From: DAOMNO01 sp035443885
GTDB lineage: Bacteria > Planctomycetota > Phycisphaerae > Phycisphaerales > SM1A02
DNA: 64,000 bases
Direction of reading: 5' to 3'
Assembly: GCA_035443885.1 (NCBI GenBank)
Contig: DAOMNO010000018.1
Span: forward strand, 1-64,000
This document shows positions 32,535 through 41,917 of the stretch, one piece after another (within the stretch, counting starts at the first letter, position 1; every line of letters begins with the position of its first letter). The notes beneath the pieces were generated by a model. It did no database searches, was not told where the DNA came from, and saw only the letters and a program-made list of their open reading frames with translations. Position numbers and translations under genes: made by a program.

Positions 32535-33305
32535 ATGACCGATCTGGCAAGCCTTGTACACATGCAGATTGACCGCGAAGGTGGCGGCGTAGCGACGGTT
32601 ACGATGAACCGTCCGGAAGCAAGAAACGCACTTTCGCCTGATCTGATCGAGGCGATGGACGCCGCGATGGACACCATCGAGCGCGAAGCAGTGAACGGTG
32701 CGGTGCGAGTAGTCATTCTGGCAGGTGAAGGCAAGAGTTTTTGTGCAGGCATGGATCTCAAAGGCGTGCTTGACGACCCCGTCAAAATGGCGGGGATGCT
32801 TCGTGGGCTTTCGCGCGTCATGCGGCGGATTCGCAGGCTGCCCGTGCCGACCATTGCGAGGGTGCAGGGGGCTGCGGTGGGCGGTGGATGTGGGTTGATG
32901 GTGGTAACGGACTTTGCGGTTACGCATCCGGAGTCGAAAGTCGGCTACCCGGAAGTTGATCTGGGGGTGTGTCCTGCAGTTGTCGCGCCGTGGTTGGTGA
33001 GAAAAATCGGCGCCGGTCGTGCACGGGCGATGCTCCTGGCCGGGGGAACGATGAGCGGTTCGGACGGGTTCGCAGCGGGGTTGGCATCGCATCTCGTGCC
33101 GCAGGATGAGTTGGAGTCCACGTGTACGGACCTTGCCGCAAAGCTCGTGAAGGGCGGCCGACACGCGATGTCGGTAACGAAGCAGTGGCTCAACGAACTG
33201 GACGGCTCGATGGAGGATGCACCGTTTGAGAAGGCTGCGGAGCTTTCCGCACAGGTGATCGCCGGTGAAGAAGCTCAATCGCGGCTGAGACGAATCTTCG
33301 GCTGA
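32535..33305 (+). CDS. Enoyl-CoA hydratase/isomerase family protein
   Basis: 256 residues, crotonase fold. The oxyanion-hole and CoA loops are visible: MNRPEARNALSPDLIEAM, VILAGEGKSFCAGMDLKG and VQGAAVGGGCGLMVVTDF. The two catalytic glutamates of classic enoyl-CoA hydratase are not both obvious: the second position reads KVGYPEVDLGVCP, with one Glu. With leucine dehydrogenase, branched-chain 2-oxoacid dehydrogenase and an acyl-CoA dehydrogenase downstream, methylglutaconyl-CoA hydratase is a good guess for the substrate. An upstream in-frame ATG at 32463 would overlap the preceding gene. Confidence 0.88.
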   Translation: MTDLASLVHMQIDREGGGVATVTMNRPEARNALSPDLIEAMDAAMDTIEREAVNGAVRVVILAGEGKSFCAGMDLKGVLDDPVKMAGMLRGLSRVMRRIRRLPVPTIARVQGAAVGGGCGLMVVTDFAVTHPESKVGYPEVDLGVCPAVVAPWLVRKIGAGRARAMLLAGGTMSGSDGFAAGLASHLVPQDELESTCTDLAAKLVKGGRHAMSVTKQWLNELDGSMEDAPFEKAAELSAQVIAGEEAQSRLRRIFG

Positions 33306-33391
33306 TTCATCGACCGGATTCGCCCTGTTGAGGCGTCGGGGGTCGTTCCAAATGCGGTGCGTTTCCTGTTACGCGACTGCGATTAAAGCTC

Positions 33392-33420
33392 TACAATGCG
33401 GGGCCGACACGGATTGTCGG
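33392..33420 (+). promoter_or_regulatory. Candidate promoter and leader hairpin of the acyl-CoA dehydrogenase gene
   Basis: TACAAT (33392-33397) with a weak TTACGC 17 bases upstream, followed at once by a small hairpin CCGACA/TGTCGG (33404-33409 with 33415-33420). The leader to the GTG start would be about 145 bases. Confidence 0.35.
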
Positions 33421-33549
33421 GAACGCGGCCCGGTTCAGGTCTTGGCCGCTCATATACATGGAAGGTCCCCTCGCGGGAGTTCAGCGGATCGTGCTGTTCG
33501 GCCCCGCTTGCGTTTCGTCTCGTTCCTCGTCAGCCAATGGAGAAGCACC

Positions 33550-35502
33550 GTGCCCTCGACTGATGTCAAGCCCGACCTCGCGAAGCAGCTCAAGAACGTC
33601 TCGGAGAAGGATCGCAAGCAGATTGAGCAGGCTCAGGAGATGCTCGGCCCCGATCCCAAGACGATGGGTTTCATCAAGAACCTGTTTTGGGGCAATCTGC
33701 GCGAGGAACTGATGCTGCCCTTTCCGGAGGTCTCCGCGGAGGAAACCGCACGGTGCGATCAACTACTGGCAGCGCTGGACGACTATCTCCGAAACGAACA
33801 TCCGCATTTCGAGATTGATGAAAAGCAGTACATCCCCGAATGGTGCATCAAGCGTCTTTTCGACCTCGGCGTGCTCGGGATGATTATTCCGAAGGAGTAT
33901 GGCGGCGGCGGGTTCGGCATTACCAGCTATAACCGCGTGCTTGAACGCATCGGCATGAGTTGCGGTTCGACTGCCGTGCTCGTCTCCGCGCACCAGTCCA
34001 TCGGTTGCGGCGCGCTCAACCTCTTCGGCAATGAAGACCAGAAGCGCAAGTATCTGCCTCGCATGGCGAAGGACACGCTCAGTGCCTTCTGTCTCTCGGA
34101 GCCGAATGTCGGTTGCGATGCAGGTGGTCAGGAAACTCGCTGCGAACTGAGCGCGGACGGCACGCATTACATTCTGAATGGCGAGAAAAAGTGGGCCACG
34201 TCCGGCGCGCTCTCCGGCCTCTTCACTGTGATGGCGAAGCAGAAGATCAAAGACCCGAAGTCGGGCAAGGAGAAGGACGCCGTCACCGCCCTCATCTGCA
34301 CGCCTGACATGGAAGGCATCGACATTTTCAGCAGGAACCGCAGCAAGTGCGGCATTCGTGGCACATGGCAGGCACGTATTCGTTTCACCAACGTGAAAAT
34401 CCCTCGCGCCAACCTGCTGCACAAGGAAGGCAAGGGCCTGAATGTCGCGCTGACGTGCCTGAACTACGGCCGCTGCACCCTGTCTGCGGGCATGGTTGGT
34501 GCGGGCAAGGCGGCGTATGAGCAATCCGTGAAGTGGGCGCAGTATCGCTATCAGTTTGAGCGGCCTCTGGCGGAGTTTGAACAGATTCAGGAAAAGATCG
34601 CAGCGATGGCAGCGTATTGCTACGCCATGGACGCGATGCTCTATATGACCACCGGCATTGTCGATCGAGGTGATGAGGACATCATGCTCGAAACGGCGAT
34701 CTGCAAGGTCTTCTGCTCAGACCTCGGCTTCCGAACGACGGACATCGCCTTGCAAATCATGGGCGGCGAAGGCTACATGACGGAAAACGTCGTCGAGCGT
34801 ATGTGGCGAGATTCTCGCATCAATATGATCGTTGAAGGCGCGAATGAAGTCATGCATAGCTTCGTCTTTGCTTATGGCTCCAAGCAGCTTGGCGAGTACA
34901 TGCTGGGTGTGAAGGATAGTCCGATGAAGAATCTCGGCGCTGCGCTGCGGATTGCGGCGGAACTGTACGGCGGCGTGAAGCGAGGCGCACCGCGTTTCGC
35001 CAGCCTGCATCCGCGGCTCGCTTCAGCCGGCCGAGAACTGGAAAATCGCATTCGCGAGTTCTCACATCAAGTCAAAATGATGTTCAAGACGCACGAGGAG
35101 AAACTCATCACGCGGCAGATGATTCAGGCGCGGCTGAGCTGGTCGGTAACTTGGATTCACGCGATGGCGTGCAGTCTGTCGCGGCTGGATAAATCGCTCC
35201 GCGACGGGCTGGAAGGCGCCGCCCTGGAGCACGATCTCGCAGTCGTCGATCACATCATCGCGCTCGGTTGCAAGGAAGTGGATGACAATATCCGCTCGCT
35301 CCGCACGAATACGGACGCGACCATGCTTCGAGCCGCGAAGGTCGCGCTGAAGCGGTCCGATACGTTGCCGACTTCGGATTTCGTTGTACCCGAAAAGACC
35401 CCCGATATGACGGTGCGCGGCAAGGGTCGAAAGACCGATCAGACGCACATCCCGCAGTTCGGTTCAGGCTCAACGGTTCAAGCGGCGGATGTTCCGACGT
35501 AA
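33550..35502 (+). CDS. Acyl-CoA dehydrogenase with C-terminal extension
   Basis: 650 residues from a GTG at 33550, with GGAG eight bases upstream; open frame before it has no homology. The FAD-dependent acyl-CoA dehydrogenase core spans about residues 65-445: FCLSEPNVGCDAGG, KKWATSGALSGLF, CGIRGTWQARIRFTNVKIP, FERPLAEFEQIQEKIA, LQIMGGEGYMTE, and VEGANEV, whose Glu is the catalytic base. About 200 further residues follow, as in the VLCAD/ACAD9-like branch. It oxidises acyl-CoA to enoyl-CoA and probably receives products of the nearby 2-oxoacid dehydrogenase. Confidence 0.93.
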   Translation: MPSTDVKPDLAKQLKNVSEKDRKQIEQAQEMLGPDPKTMGFIKNLFWGNLREELMLPFPEVSAEETARCDQLLAALDDYLRNEHPHFEIDEKQYIPEWCIKRLFDLGVLGMIIPKEYGGGGFGITSYNRVLERIGMSCGSTAVLVSAHQSIGCGALNLFGNEDQKRKYLPRMAKDTLSAFCLSEPNVGCDAGGQETRCELSADGTHYILNGEKKWATSGALSGLFTVMAKQKIKDPKSGKEKDAVTALICTPDMEGIDIFSRNRSKCGIRGTWQARIRFTNVKIPRANLLHKEGKGLNVALTCLNYGRCTLSAGMVGAGKAAYEQSVKWAQYRYQFERPLAEFEQIQEKIAAMAAYCYAMDAMLYMTTGIVDRGDEDIMLETAICKVFCSDLGFRTTDIALQIMGGEGYMTENVVERMWRDSRINMIVEGANEVMHSFVFAYGSKQLGEYMLGVKDSPMKNLGAALRIAAELYGGVKRGAPRFASLHPRLASAGRELENRIREFSHQVKMMFKTHEEKLITRQMIQARLSWSVTWIHAMACSLSRLDKSLRDGLEGAALEHDLAVVDHIIALGCKEVDDNIRSLRTNTDATMLRAAKVALKRSDTLPTSDFVVPEKTPDMTVRGKGRKTDQTHIPQFGSGSTVQAADVPT

Positions 35503-35582
35503 CCGCTGAATCACCGTATGAATATTGAGTGTTTGCAGAAGTTTGAGAGAGTTCCAACCAAGAAAGAACACACGAGTCATCC

Positions 35583-36665
35583 ATGAGCATTTTCGATCAG
35601 ATTGTCGAGCGCGGCCACGAGCGGCTCTGCTTCCACCACGACCCTGAGACTGGGCTGAAGGCGATCATCGCCATTCATTCCACCGTACTGGGTAACGCAC
35701 TCGGCGGCACGCGCCGCTGGCATTACGCCACAGAGGCCGATGCCGTATACGACGTGCTGCGTCTCTCCGAGGGTATGACGTACAAAGCGGCGGCAGCCGG
35801 TTTGGCGATGGGCGGCGCCAAGAGCGTGATCCTCACGCCAGCACGTGGCCACAAAGCTACGGAAGCCGAGGCTCGCGCCATGGGCCGATTCGTCAATACA
35901 TTCAACGGCGACTACATCGCAGCAGAAGATGTCGGCGTCAATACGCAGTTTGTGGATTGGATGGCCCATGAAACCAAGCACGTCATGGGTGGCGAGACGG
36001 TTTCAACAGGAGGCGATCCTTCACCGTACACCGCCCATGGCACGGTGAACGCGATGAAGGCATGCCTCGCCCATTTGGGCAAACCGGTGAGTTTCGCGGG
36101 TGTAACGGTTGCCATTCAGGGCGTTGGTTCGGTCGGCTACAACATCGCGGGCATTCTCTCCAAGGCCGGCGCGAAGCTGATCGTGGCGGACATCAACGAG
36201 GCGAATGTGCAGCGTGTTGTCGATGCGTTCGGCGCTCAGGTCGTCGAGCCGGAGCAGATTCTGACCGTGTCGTGCGATATTCTCGCCCCGTGCGCATTGG
36301 GCGGCGTGATCAATGCGAACCTCGCTCGCCAGCTCAAGTGCGAGATTCTCTGTGGCGCAGCAAACAACGTGCTGGATGACCCCGATGAAGATTCGGCAAT
36401 CCTCAAGAGCATCGGTGTGCTCTACGCACCGGATTTCGTCGCCAACGCGGGCGGCCTGATTCGCCTGGCGGGACTCTATCTCGGCATGACTGAGCGCGAG
36501 GTTGATCAGAAGGTCGCTGACATCGAAGGCACGACGGCGGAGATTCTTCGCAACGCGGAAGACGGTTCTTCGACACACGCCGCGGCGGTGGATTATGCCA
36601 ACGCGAAGATCGCGGCCGGGGCCAAGCGAAATGCAAAGGCCGGGAAGCAGCATGTTGGAGCGTAA
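35583..36665 (+). CDS. Leucine (branched-chain amino acid) dehydrogenase
   Basis: 360 residues. Deaminates leucine, valine and isoleucine to 2-oxoacids with NAD. The two family lysines fall at Lys68 (GMTYKAAAAG) and Lys80 (GGAKSVI), exactly the positions known for Bacillus leucine dehydrogenase; AEDVGVNTQFVDWM and the NAD-binding GVGSVGYNIAG follow. The length matches the family. A terminator lies 18 bases after the stop, separating it from the 2-oxoacid dehydrogenase operon that uses its products. Confidence 0.94.
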   Translation: MSIFDQIVERGHERLCFHHDPETGLKAIIAIHSTVLGNALGGTRRWHYATEADAVYDVLRLSEGMTYKAAAAGLAMGGAKSVILTPARGHKATEAEARAMGRFVNTFNGDYIAAEDVGVNTQFVDWMAHETKHVMGGETVSTGGDPSPYTAHGTVNAMKACLAHLGKPVSFAGVTVAIQGVGSVGYNIAGILSKAGAKLIVADINEANVQRVVDAFGAQVVEPEQILTVSCDILAPCALGGVINANLARQLKCEILCGAANNVLDDPDEDSAILKSIGVLYAPDFVANAGGLIRLAGLYLGMTEREVDQKVADIEGTTAEILRNAEDGSSTHAAAVDYANAKIAAGAKRNAKAGKQHVGA

Positions 36666-36683
36666 GGTTTTCGCAGTGTTTTC

Positions 36684-36707
36684 AAGGCCGATCAAATCGG
36701 CCTTTTT
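36684..36707 (+). terminator. Rho-independent terminator after leucine dehydrogenase
   Basis: Nine-base stem AAGGCCGAT/ATCGGCCTT with a CAA loop (36684-36704) running into TTTTT. A textbook intrinsic terminator on the plus strand. Confidence 0.9.
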
Positions 36708-36844
36708 CTTGCGCAGAACGAACGCAATGGGAAGCGGAGGTCTCTGGCGTTTCACCGCGTCAGACCCTATCCTAAGGCGTTCTGTAATGAAGCGCAGAGC
36801 AGCCGGACGCAGCCAGCCGCCGGTTTCGCTGGAAGGACGAACAG

Positions 36845-37963
36845 ATGCCGATCAAGACTGTATTTCAGACTGCCATTGAACACGTGTCGATTCTCGATGA
36901 GAACGGCAAGTTCGACAGCAAACTGGGCAAGGGGCTGATCCCCGACGCCGACGCCGTAAAGCTGTTTGAACACATGCTCCTTTGCAGGCACCTGGATGAG
37001 GTGGCGTTCAAGTTGCAGCGATCCGGCCGCATGGGCACCTATCCACAGAACATGGGGCAGGAGGCGACGAGTCTCGGCGCCGCGTACACGCTCAACAAGA
37101 ACGACTGGCTCGTGCCGTGCTATCGCGAGAACGCGGGCCTCTTCTGGCGCGGCCTGCCGATGGAAATGATCCTGCTGCACTGGATGGGCGACGAACGCGG
37201 CAATCAGATTCCGCGCGACTTGTATATCACGCCCCTGGCGATTCCCATCGGTACGCAGATGCTGCACGCCACCGGTCTCGCATGGGCGAGCAAATATCGC
37301 AAGGAGAACGCGATTGCCTGCACATTCTTCGGCGATGGCGCGACCAGCGAAGGCGATTTCCACGAGGCGGCCAACTTCGCAGCGAACCTTGATATTCCTG
37401 TCATCTTCTTCTGTCAGAACAACGGCTGGGCGATTTCCGTCCCTTCAAAGATTCAATGCTCCGCTCCGACGGTGGCGCAGCGAGGTTTGGCGTATGGCAT
37501 GCACTGCGTACAGTGCGATGGCAACGACATCTTCGCGGTGGTCAAAGTGGTGAAGGAAGCTGCGGAGCGGGGACGTAAGGAGAAGCGGCCGACGTTCATC
37601 GAAGCTGTAACCTATCGCTTGGGCGATCACACGACGGCGGATGATGCGCGCCGGTATCGCAAAGCGGAAGAAGTGGAAGCGTGGAAGAAACGCGATCCGC
37701 TCCTTCGGCTGGAGAAGTACCTGCGCGAGCGCAAGTTGTGGACTGACAAGAAGCATGAAGCAGCGCTCGCGCGAGCGAAGGAAGAAGTTACAGCGGCGGT
37801 GAAGCGGGCCGAGGAAATCACTCCGCCGACCGCGGGTGACTTCTTCGACTCAATGTACGCGACACCGATCGACGAACTTGCCGTGCAGCGAGCAACCATG
37901 CGGACGAGCAGCCTTGGTCAGGATGCCTCGCAGATTCAAAGCCCGCAGCATGTTGAACGGTAA
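36845..37963 (+). CDS. 2-oxoacid dehydrogenase E1 alpha subunit (branched-chain or pyruvate)
   Basis: 372 residues with a GGAAGGA ribosome site. Thiamine-diphosphate enzyme decarboxylating 2-oxoacids. FKLQRSGRMGTYPQNMGQEA near residues 57-75 and the thiamine-binding GDGATSEGDFHEAANFAAN...NN (about 162-192) are clear. GTYPQNMGQEA and RVRNHT-like spacing resemble both pyruvate and branched-chain E1 alpha; linkage to leucine dehydrogenase and acyl-CoA dehydrogenase favours the branched-chain enzyme. It is followed by E1 beta and E2 in the same direction. No E3 gene is adjacent. Confidence 0.92.
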   Translation: MPIKTVFQTAIEHVSILDENGKFDSKLGKGLIPDADAVKLFEHMLLCRHLDEVAFKLQRSGRMGTYPQNMGQEATSLGAAYTLNKNDWLVPCYRENAGLFWRGLPMEMILLHWMGDERGNQIPRDLYITPLAIPIGTQMLHATGLAWASKYRKENAIACTFFGDGATSEGDFHEAANFAANLDIPVIFFCQNNGWAISVPSKIQCSAPTVAQRGLAYGMHCVQCDGNDIFAVVKVVKEAAERGRKEKRPTFIEAVTYRLGDHTTADDARRYRKAEEVEAWKKRDPLLRLEKYLRERKLWTDKKHEAALARAKEEVTAAVKRAEEITPPTAGDFFDSMYATPIDELAVQRATMRTSSLGQDASQIQSPQHVER

Positions 37964-37999
37964 TTCACTGCAGAAACGCAGAGCACGCAGAGAACACAT

Positions 38000-38968
38000 A
38001 TGGCGAACCTAACCCTTGTCCAGGCAATCAATCTCGCCCTCATTCAGGAAATGGAAGAGGATGATCGCATCATTCTCCTCGGCGAGGACATTGGCCCGAA
38101 CGGCGGCGTATTCCGCGTAACAGAAGGACTGCACGCCCGATTTGGCGGCGATCGCGTCGTCGATTCCCCGCTGGCGGAATCAGGCATTATCGGCACGGCG
38201 ATCGGCCTCGCGATGGCGGGCCTGCGCCCGATTCCTGAAATTCAGTTCGAAGGCTTTCTCGGCCCCGCGTATGACCAGATCACCACGCACGCGGCCCGCA
38301 TGAGGACGCGCACACGAGGCGCGTTTACCGTGCCGCTCACGATTCGCGTACCGGTGGGCGGCGGCATTCACGCGCCGGAACTGCACAGCGATTCGCCTGA
38401 GGCGATCTACGCGCATCATCCGGGCCTCAAGATCGTGATGCCCGCATCGCCTTACGACGCCAAGGGGCTGCTCATCAGCGCGATTCGTGATCCTGACCCG
38501 GTCATCTTCTTCGAGCCGAAGCGAATCTATCGTGCCTTCCGTGAAGAAGTGCCTGAGGATGAGTACACCATTCCGATCGGTGAGGCGCGCATTGTGAGCG
38601 AAGGCGAGGAGATGACCATCATCTCATGGGGCGCGCCGGTCATTCAGTGCATGAACGCGATTGAAAAGTCCGGTCGATCGATCGAACTCATCGATCTGCG
38701 CACGATCTATCCGCTCGACATGAAGACGATTGAAGCGTCGGTGAAGAAGACGGGTCGCGTTGTCATCGTGCATGAAGCGCCGAAGACGTGCGGCTTCGGC
38801 GCGGAAATCGCATCGCGAATCATGGAGCACTGCTTCCTTTATCTGGAAGCGCCGATCCAGCGCGTAACAGGTTTCGATACCGTCATGCCTTACTACAAGC
38901 TGGAACTGGAGTATCTCCCTGAAGCCGAGCGCATCGGCAAGGCCATCGAAGAAGTGGCTGCGTACTGA
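38000..38968 (+). CDS. 2-oxoacid dehydrogenase E1 beta subunit
   Basis: 322 residues, normal for the family, beginning MANLTLVQAINLALIQEMEEDDRIILLGEDIG. The EDIG segment, the substrate-site region GGGIHAPELHSDSPEAIYAHHPGLK and the C-terminal domain (EVPEDEYTIPIGEARIV, TGRVVIVHEAPKTCGFGAEIA) are typical of branched-chain and pyruvate E1 beta. Forms an alpha2-beta2 tetramer with the upstream protein. It sits 36 bases after E1 alpha and 39 before E2, so one transcript is likely. Confidence 0.94.
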   Translation: MANLTLVQAINLALIQEMEEDDRIILLGEDIGPNGGVFRVTEGLHARFGGDRVVDSPLAESGIIGTAIGLAMAGLRPIPEIQFEGFLGPAYDQITTHAARMRTRTRGAFTVPLTIRVPVGGGIHAPELHSDSPEAIYAHHPGLKIVMPASPYDAKGLLISAIRDPDPVIFFEPKRIYRAFREEVPEDEYTIPIGEARIVSEGEEMTIISWGAPVIQCMNAIEKSGRSIELIDLRTIYPLDMKTIEASVKKTGRVVIVHEAPKTCGFGAEIASRIMEHCFLYLEAPIQRVTGFDTVMPYYKLELEYLPEAERIGKAIEEVAAY

Positions 38969-39007
38969 TCTCTTCCAACGAATCTTTCTGCGTCTGCGGT
39001 AAATCTT

Positions 39008-40393
39008 ATGGCTGGCATCAAGCAACCTTCCGACAAATCGCATTTCATTCTGCCCGACCTTGGCGAAGGCGTGCATGAAGCCGAACTCATCAAGTGGCGA
39101 GTCAAGCCGGGCGAGCGCGTGGATGAACATCAGACGCTTGCTGAAATGGAAACGGACAAGGCGCTCGTCGAAGTGCCCAGCCCGTGGGCGGGCGTGGTGA
39201 AGGAGCTGCGCGGCAAGGAAGGCGAGATCATCAACGTCGGCTCGATTCTCGTAACGTACGAAGTCGGCGCTGCATCTTCTGCAGCTCAGCCTGCTGCCAC
39301 ACCACAGAAAGCAGCGCCTCAACCGGCGGCAGCGCAGCGCGGCTCGGCTGCCAATCAGGCTGGCGCACAGTCGGAAGAACGTGAAGATGCAGGCACGGTT
39401 GTCGGCAACGTTTCCGGTGAGCTGACCATCTCGCAGCGTTTCGCTCGCCGCCAGGAAACATCGAACGGAAAATCCAAAGCCGGCAAATCGCTTGCGACAC
39501 CGGCGGTTCGGCGCATTGCGCGCGAGATGGGCATCGACATCAACGCGGTTGAAGGCTCTGGTCGTGGCGGCCGCGTAACCGCAGGCGACATTGAGGCCTA
39601 TGCAGGCAGCGGCGGTTCCCGACCAGCCAGCCGTGCACCGGTTGCGGCTCCTCGCGATGGCGAAGACCGCGCGGCGAGGTTGTCTGCGATCAAGGTCGAT
39701 TCTCAGGGGGTTTCGCAGCGCATTCCGTTCCGCGGGGTGCGCCGCAAGATTGCGCAGGCGCTCGACTTGTCGGTCCGCACGGCCGTCCACTTTACGGTTG
39801 TTGACGAAGTGGACGTCACGTCGCTTGATGAGAAGCGGCGCGAGTATGCCGCAGTGCTGGGCCAGAAGCTCAGCCTGCTGCCGTTCATCATCATCGCGTG
39901 CTGCAAGGCCCTGCGAAAGCACCCCGCGCTGAATGCGAATGTTGATGACGCGAACGAAGAGATTCTGCTCAAGGCTGAGGTGAATCTCGGCATCGCAGTG
40001 GATACCGATCACGGCCTGATGGTGCCAGTCATTCCTTCAGCGGATCGCAAGAGTGTTGTGCAGTTGAGTGAAGCGGTAGGGGATTTGGCAGCCCAGTGCC
40101 GCAATCGAACTGTGCCGCGTGAAAATCTCATGGGCGGCACGTTCACGATTTCCAACGTTGGCAGCTATGGTGGCATGTTTGCTACGCCGATTATTAATTA
40201 TCCCGAAGTGGCGATCCTTGCTGCGGGCCGAGCGTACGAGAAGGTGTTGACGCGAGACGGCGCGTTCTACGCAGGCAAGGTGCTCCCGCTGAGTCTCTCC
40301 TGCGATCACCGCGTCGTGGACGGCGCGGAAGGCGCTCGGTTCCTGAACACGGTGCGCAAGCTGCTGGAAGATCCGTCAAAGCTGCTGGGGTGA
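39008..40393 (+). CDS. 2-oxoacid dehydrogenase E2 (dihydrolipoyl acyltransferase)
   Basis: 461 residues with one lipoyl domain (lipoyl-lysine Lys51 in METDKALVEVP), an Ala/Pro-rich linker (about 88-150), a peripheral-subunit-binding domain at about 160-197 (ATPAVRRIAREMGIDINAV, GRGGRVTAGDIEAY), a second linker, and the catalytic core from about 238 ending with the chloramphenicol-acetyltransferase-like motif SCDHRVVDGAEGARFL, where His and Asp are catalytic. It completes the E1-E2 set; a shared dihydrolipoamide dehydrogenase must be encoded elsewhere. Confidence 0.95.
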   Translation: MAGIKQPSDKSHFILPDLGEGVHEAELIKWRVKPGERVDEHQTLAEMETDKALVEVPSPWAGVVKELRGKEGEIINVGSILVTYEVGAASSAAQPAATPQKAAPQPAAAQRGSAANQAGAQSEEREDAGTVVGNVSGELTISQRFARRQETSNGKSKAGKSLATPAVRRIAREMGIDINAVEGSGRGGRVTAGDIEAYAGSGGSRPASRAPVAAPRDGEDRAARLSAIKVDSQGVSQRIPFRGVRRKIAQALDLSVRTAVHFTVVDEVDVTSLDEKRREYAAVLGQKLSLLPFIIIACCKALRKHPALNANVDDANEEILLKAEVNLGIAVDTDHGLMVPVIPSADRKSVVQLSEAVGDLAAQCRNRTVPRENLMGGTFTISNVGSYGGMFATPIINYPEVAILAAGRAYEKVLTRDGAFYAGKVLPLSLSCDHRVVDGAEGARFLNTVRKLLEDPSKLLG

Positions 40394-40513
40394 GGCGCGT
40401 TGGAAGCGGACTCGTCAGTGAATCGCCTCGCCCTGTGGCGTAACAGGCACTGATTCCGGAGTCAAAAACAACCGATAACATTCGCCGGTCGCCATCACTG
40501 CCATTTCATTGAA

Positions 40514-40519
40514 TACCAT
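40514..40519 (+). promoter_or_regulatory. Start-proximal -10-like box of the UDP-sugar dehydrogenase gene
   Basis: TACCAT, eight bases before the ATG at 40528; no ribosome site between. Confidence 0.4.
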
Positions 40520-40527
40520 ACTTGCCC

Positions 40528-41880
40528 ATGACCACCACCCCCGCGCCAACCATGCAATCCTCCGCCGCAGATCAACTTCGCGAGCGTCTTGAATCACGAA
40601 CCGCCGTCATTGGCATCGTCGGGCTTGGCTATGTCGGCCTGCCGCTGGCCAAGGCGGTGCACGATGCAGGCTATGGCGTGCTGGGCTACGACGTAGATGA
40701 GCAGAAGGTGAAGCTCCTCAAAAAGGGCGAGAACTATCTCAAGCATTTGGGCGCGGAGCTGACGGAAACGCTCTCCAAGTCCAACCGCTTCGATGCGACG
40801 ACGGATTCCTCTCGCCTTGGCGAAGCGGATGTCGTCGTGCTGTGCGTGCCCACGCCGCTCGGCGAGCATCGTGAGCCGGACCTCAGCTTTGTGCTCGACT
40901 CCACGCGGATGGTGGCGCAGACACTGCGGCGCGGCCAGCTTGTCGTGCTGGAATCGACAACCTACCCCGGCACCACGCGCGACGAGATGATGCCCATTCT
41001 GGACGCAACCGGTCTTGTATGCGGTGTGGATTACTTCCTTGCCTATTCACCGGAGCGAGAAGACCCCGGTCGCATCGGTTTTACCACCAGTTCGATTCCC
41101 AAACTTGTCGGCGGTGTTGGCGATGTCGCCACCGATCTGGCGATGGCGTTCTACACACGCTCAATCGCATCCGTGCATCGGGTGCGTACAGCGGAAATCG
41201 CAGAGGCGGCCAAGCTGCTTGAGAATATCTTCCGAGCGGTCAACATCGCGCTTGTCAACGAGTTGAAAACGTTGTTGACCGATATGGACATCGACGTGTG
41301 GGAAGTGATTGCTGCGGCATCTACAAAGCCGTTCGGCTTCATGCCGTTTTATCCCGGCCCCGGCCTTGGTGGGCACTGCATCCCCATCGACCCGTTTTAT
41401 CTCACGTGGAAAGCGAAGGAAATTGGTCACGCCACAAAGTTCATCGAACTGGCCGGCGAGATCAACGCTCAGATGCCGCACTATGTCGTGACTCGCGTCA
41501 TGGGCGCATTGAACGACGAGCGCAAGGCGCTGCGCGGCTCAAAGGTTCTCGTCATCGGCATCGCGTACAAGCCGAACATTGACGACATTCGAGAGAGTCC
41601 TGCTGCGGAAATCATTGAACTGCTGTGGGACAATGGCGCAGAGGTTGCGTATCACGATCCGCATGTGCCCAGCTTCCCGCGCATGCGCAAGCACGATATC
41701 GGCCTCTCGTCCGTCGCGCTCGATGAAAAGTCGCTGGCGTCTTATGACTGCGTGCTGATCGTAACGGATCACAGCGCTGTGGATTACAGCCTGCTCGGCC
41801 GAAGCGCAAAGCTGATCGTCGATACGCGCAATGCCATGGCGAATGTCGCGTCTCCCAAGGCGCGGATTGTCAAATCGTAA
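40528..41880 (+). CDS. UDP-sugar 6-dehydrogenase, WbpA/WecC type
   Basis: 450 residues. NAD-dependent two-step oxidation of C6 of a UDP-hexose or UDP-N-acetylhexosamine. Rossmann motif VGLGYVGLPLA lies near residues 31-41, CVPTPLGEHREPD and ESTTYPGTT follow, and the catalytic cysteine is Cys284 in GGHCIPIDP. The GIAYKPNIDDIRESPA segment marks the C-terminal NAD-binding domain. SPEREDPG and the overall sequence point to the UDP-GlcNAc/ManNAc branch rather than UDP-glucose. Likely feeds a surface polysaccharide; the UDP-sugar pyrophosphorylase at 46.4 kb could supply its substrate. Confidence 0.92.
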   Translation: MTTTPAPTMQSSAADQLRERLESRTAVIGIVGLGYVGLPLAKAVHDAGYGVLGYDVDEQKVKLLKKGENYLKHLGAELTETLSKSNRFDATTDSSRLGEADVVVLCVPTPLGEHREPDLSFVLDSTRMVAQTLRRGQLVVLESTTYPGTTRDEMMPILDATGLVCGVDYFLAYSPEREDPGRIGFTTSSIPKLVGGVGDVATDLAMAFYTRSIASVHRVRTAEIAEAAKLLENIFRAVNIALVNELKTLLTDMDIDVWEVIAAASTKPFGFMPFYPGPGLGGHCIPIDPFYLTWKAKEIGHATKFIELAGEINAQMPHYVVTRVMGALNDERKALRGSKVLVIGIAYKPNIDDIRESPAAEIIELLWDNGAEVAYHDPHVPSFPRMRKHDIGLSSVALDEKSLASYDCVLIVTDHSAVDYSLLGRSAKLIVDTRNAMANVASPKARIVKS

Positions 41881-41917
41881 GCGATGCTGAATGAGCGCAC
41901 GTGATGTGCGCAGCAAC

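Noticed and set aside
38624..40012. A 462-codon open frame opposite E1 beta and E2.
   Set aside because: Spans two real genes on the opposite strand and has the Arg/His-rich composition of a shadow frame.
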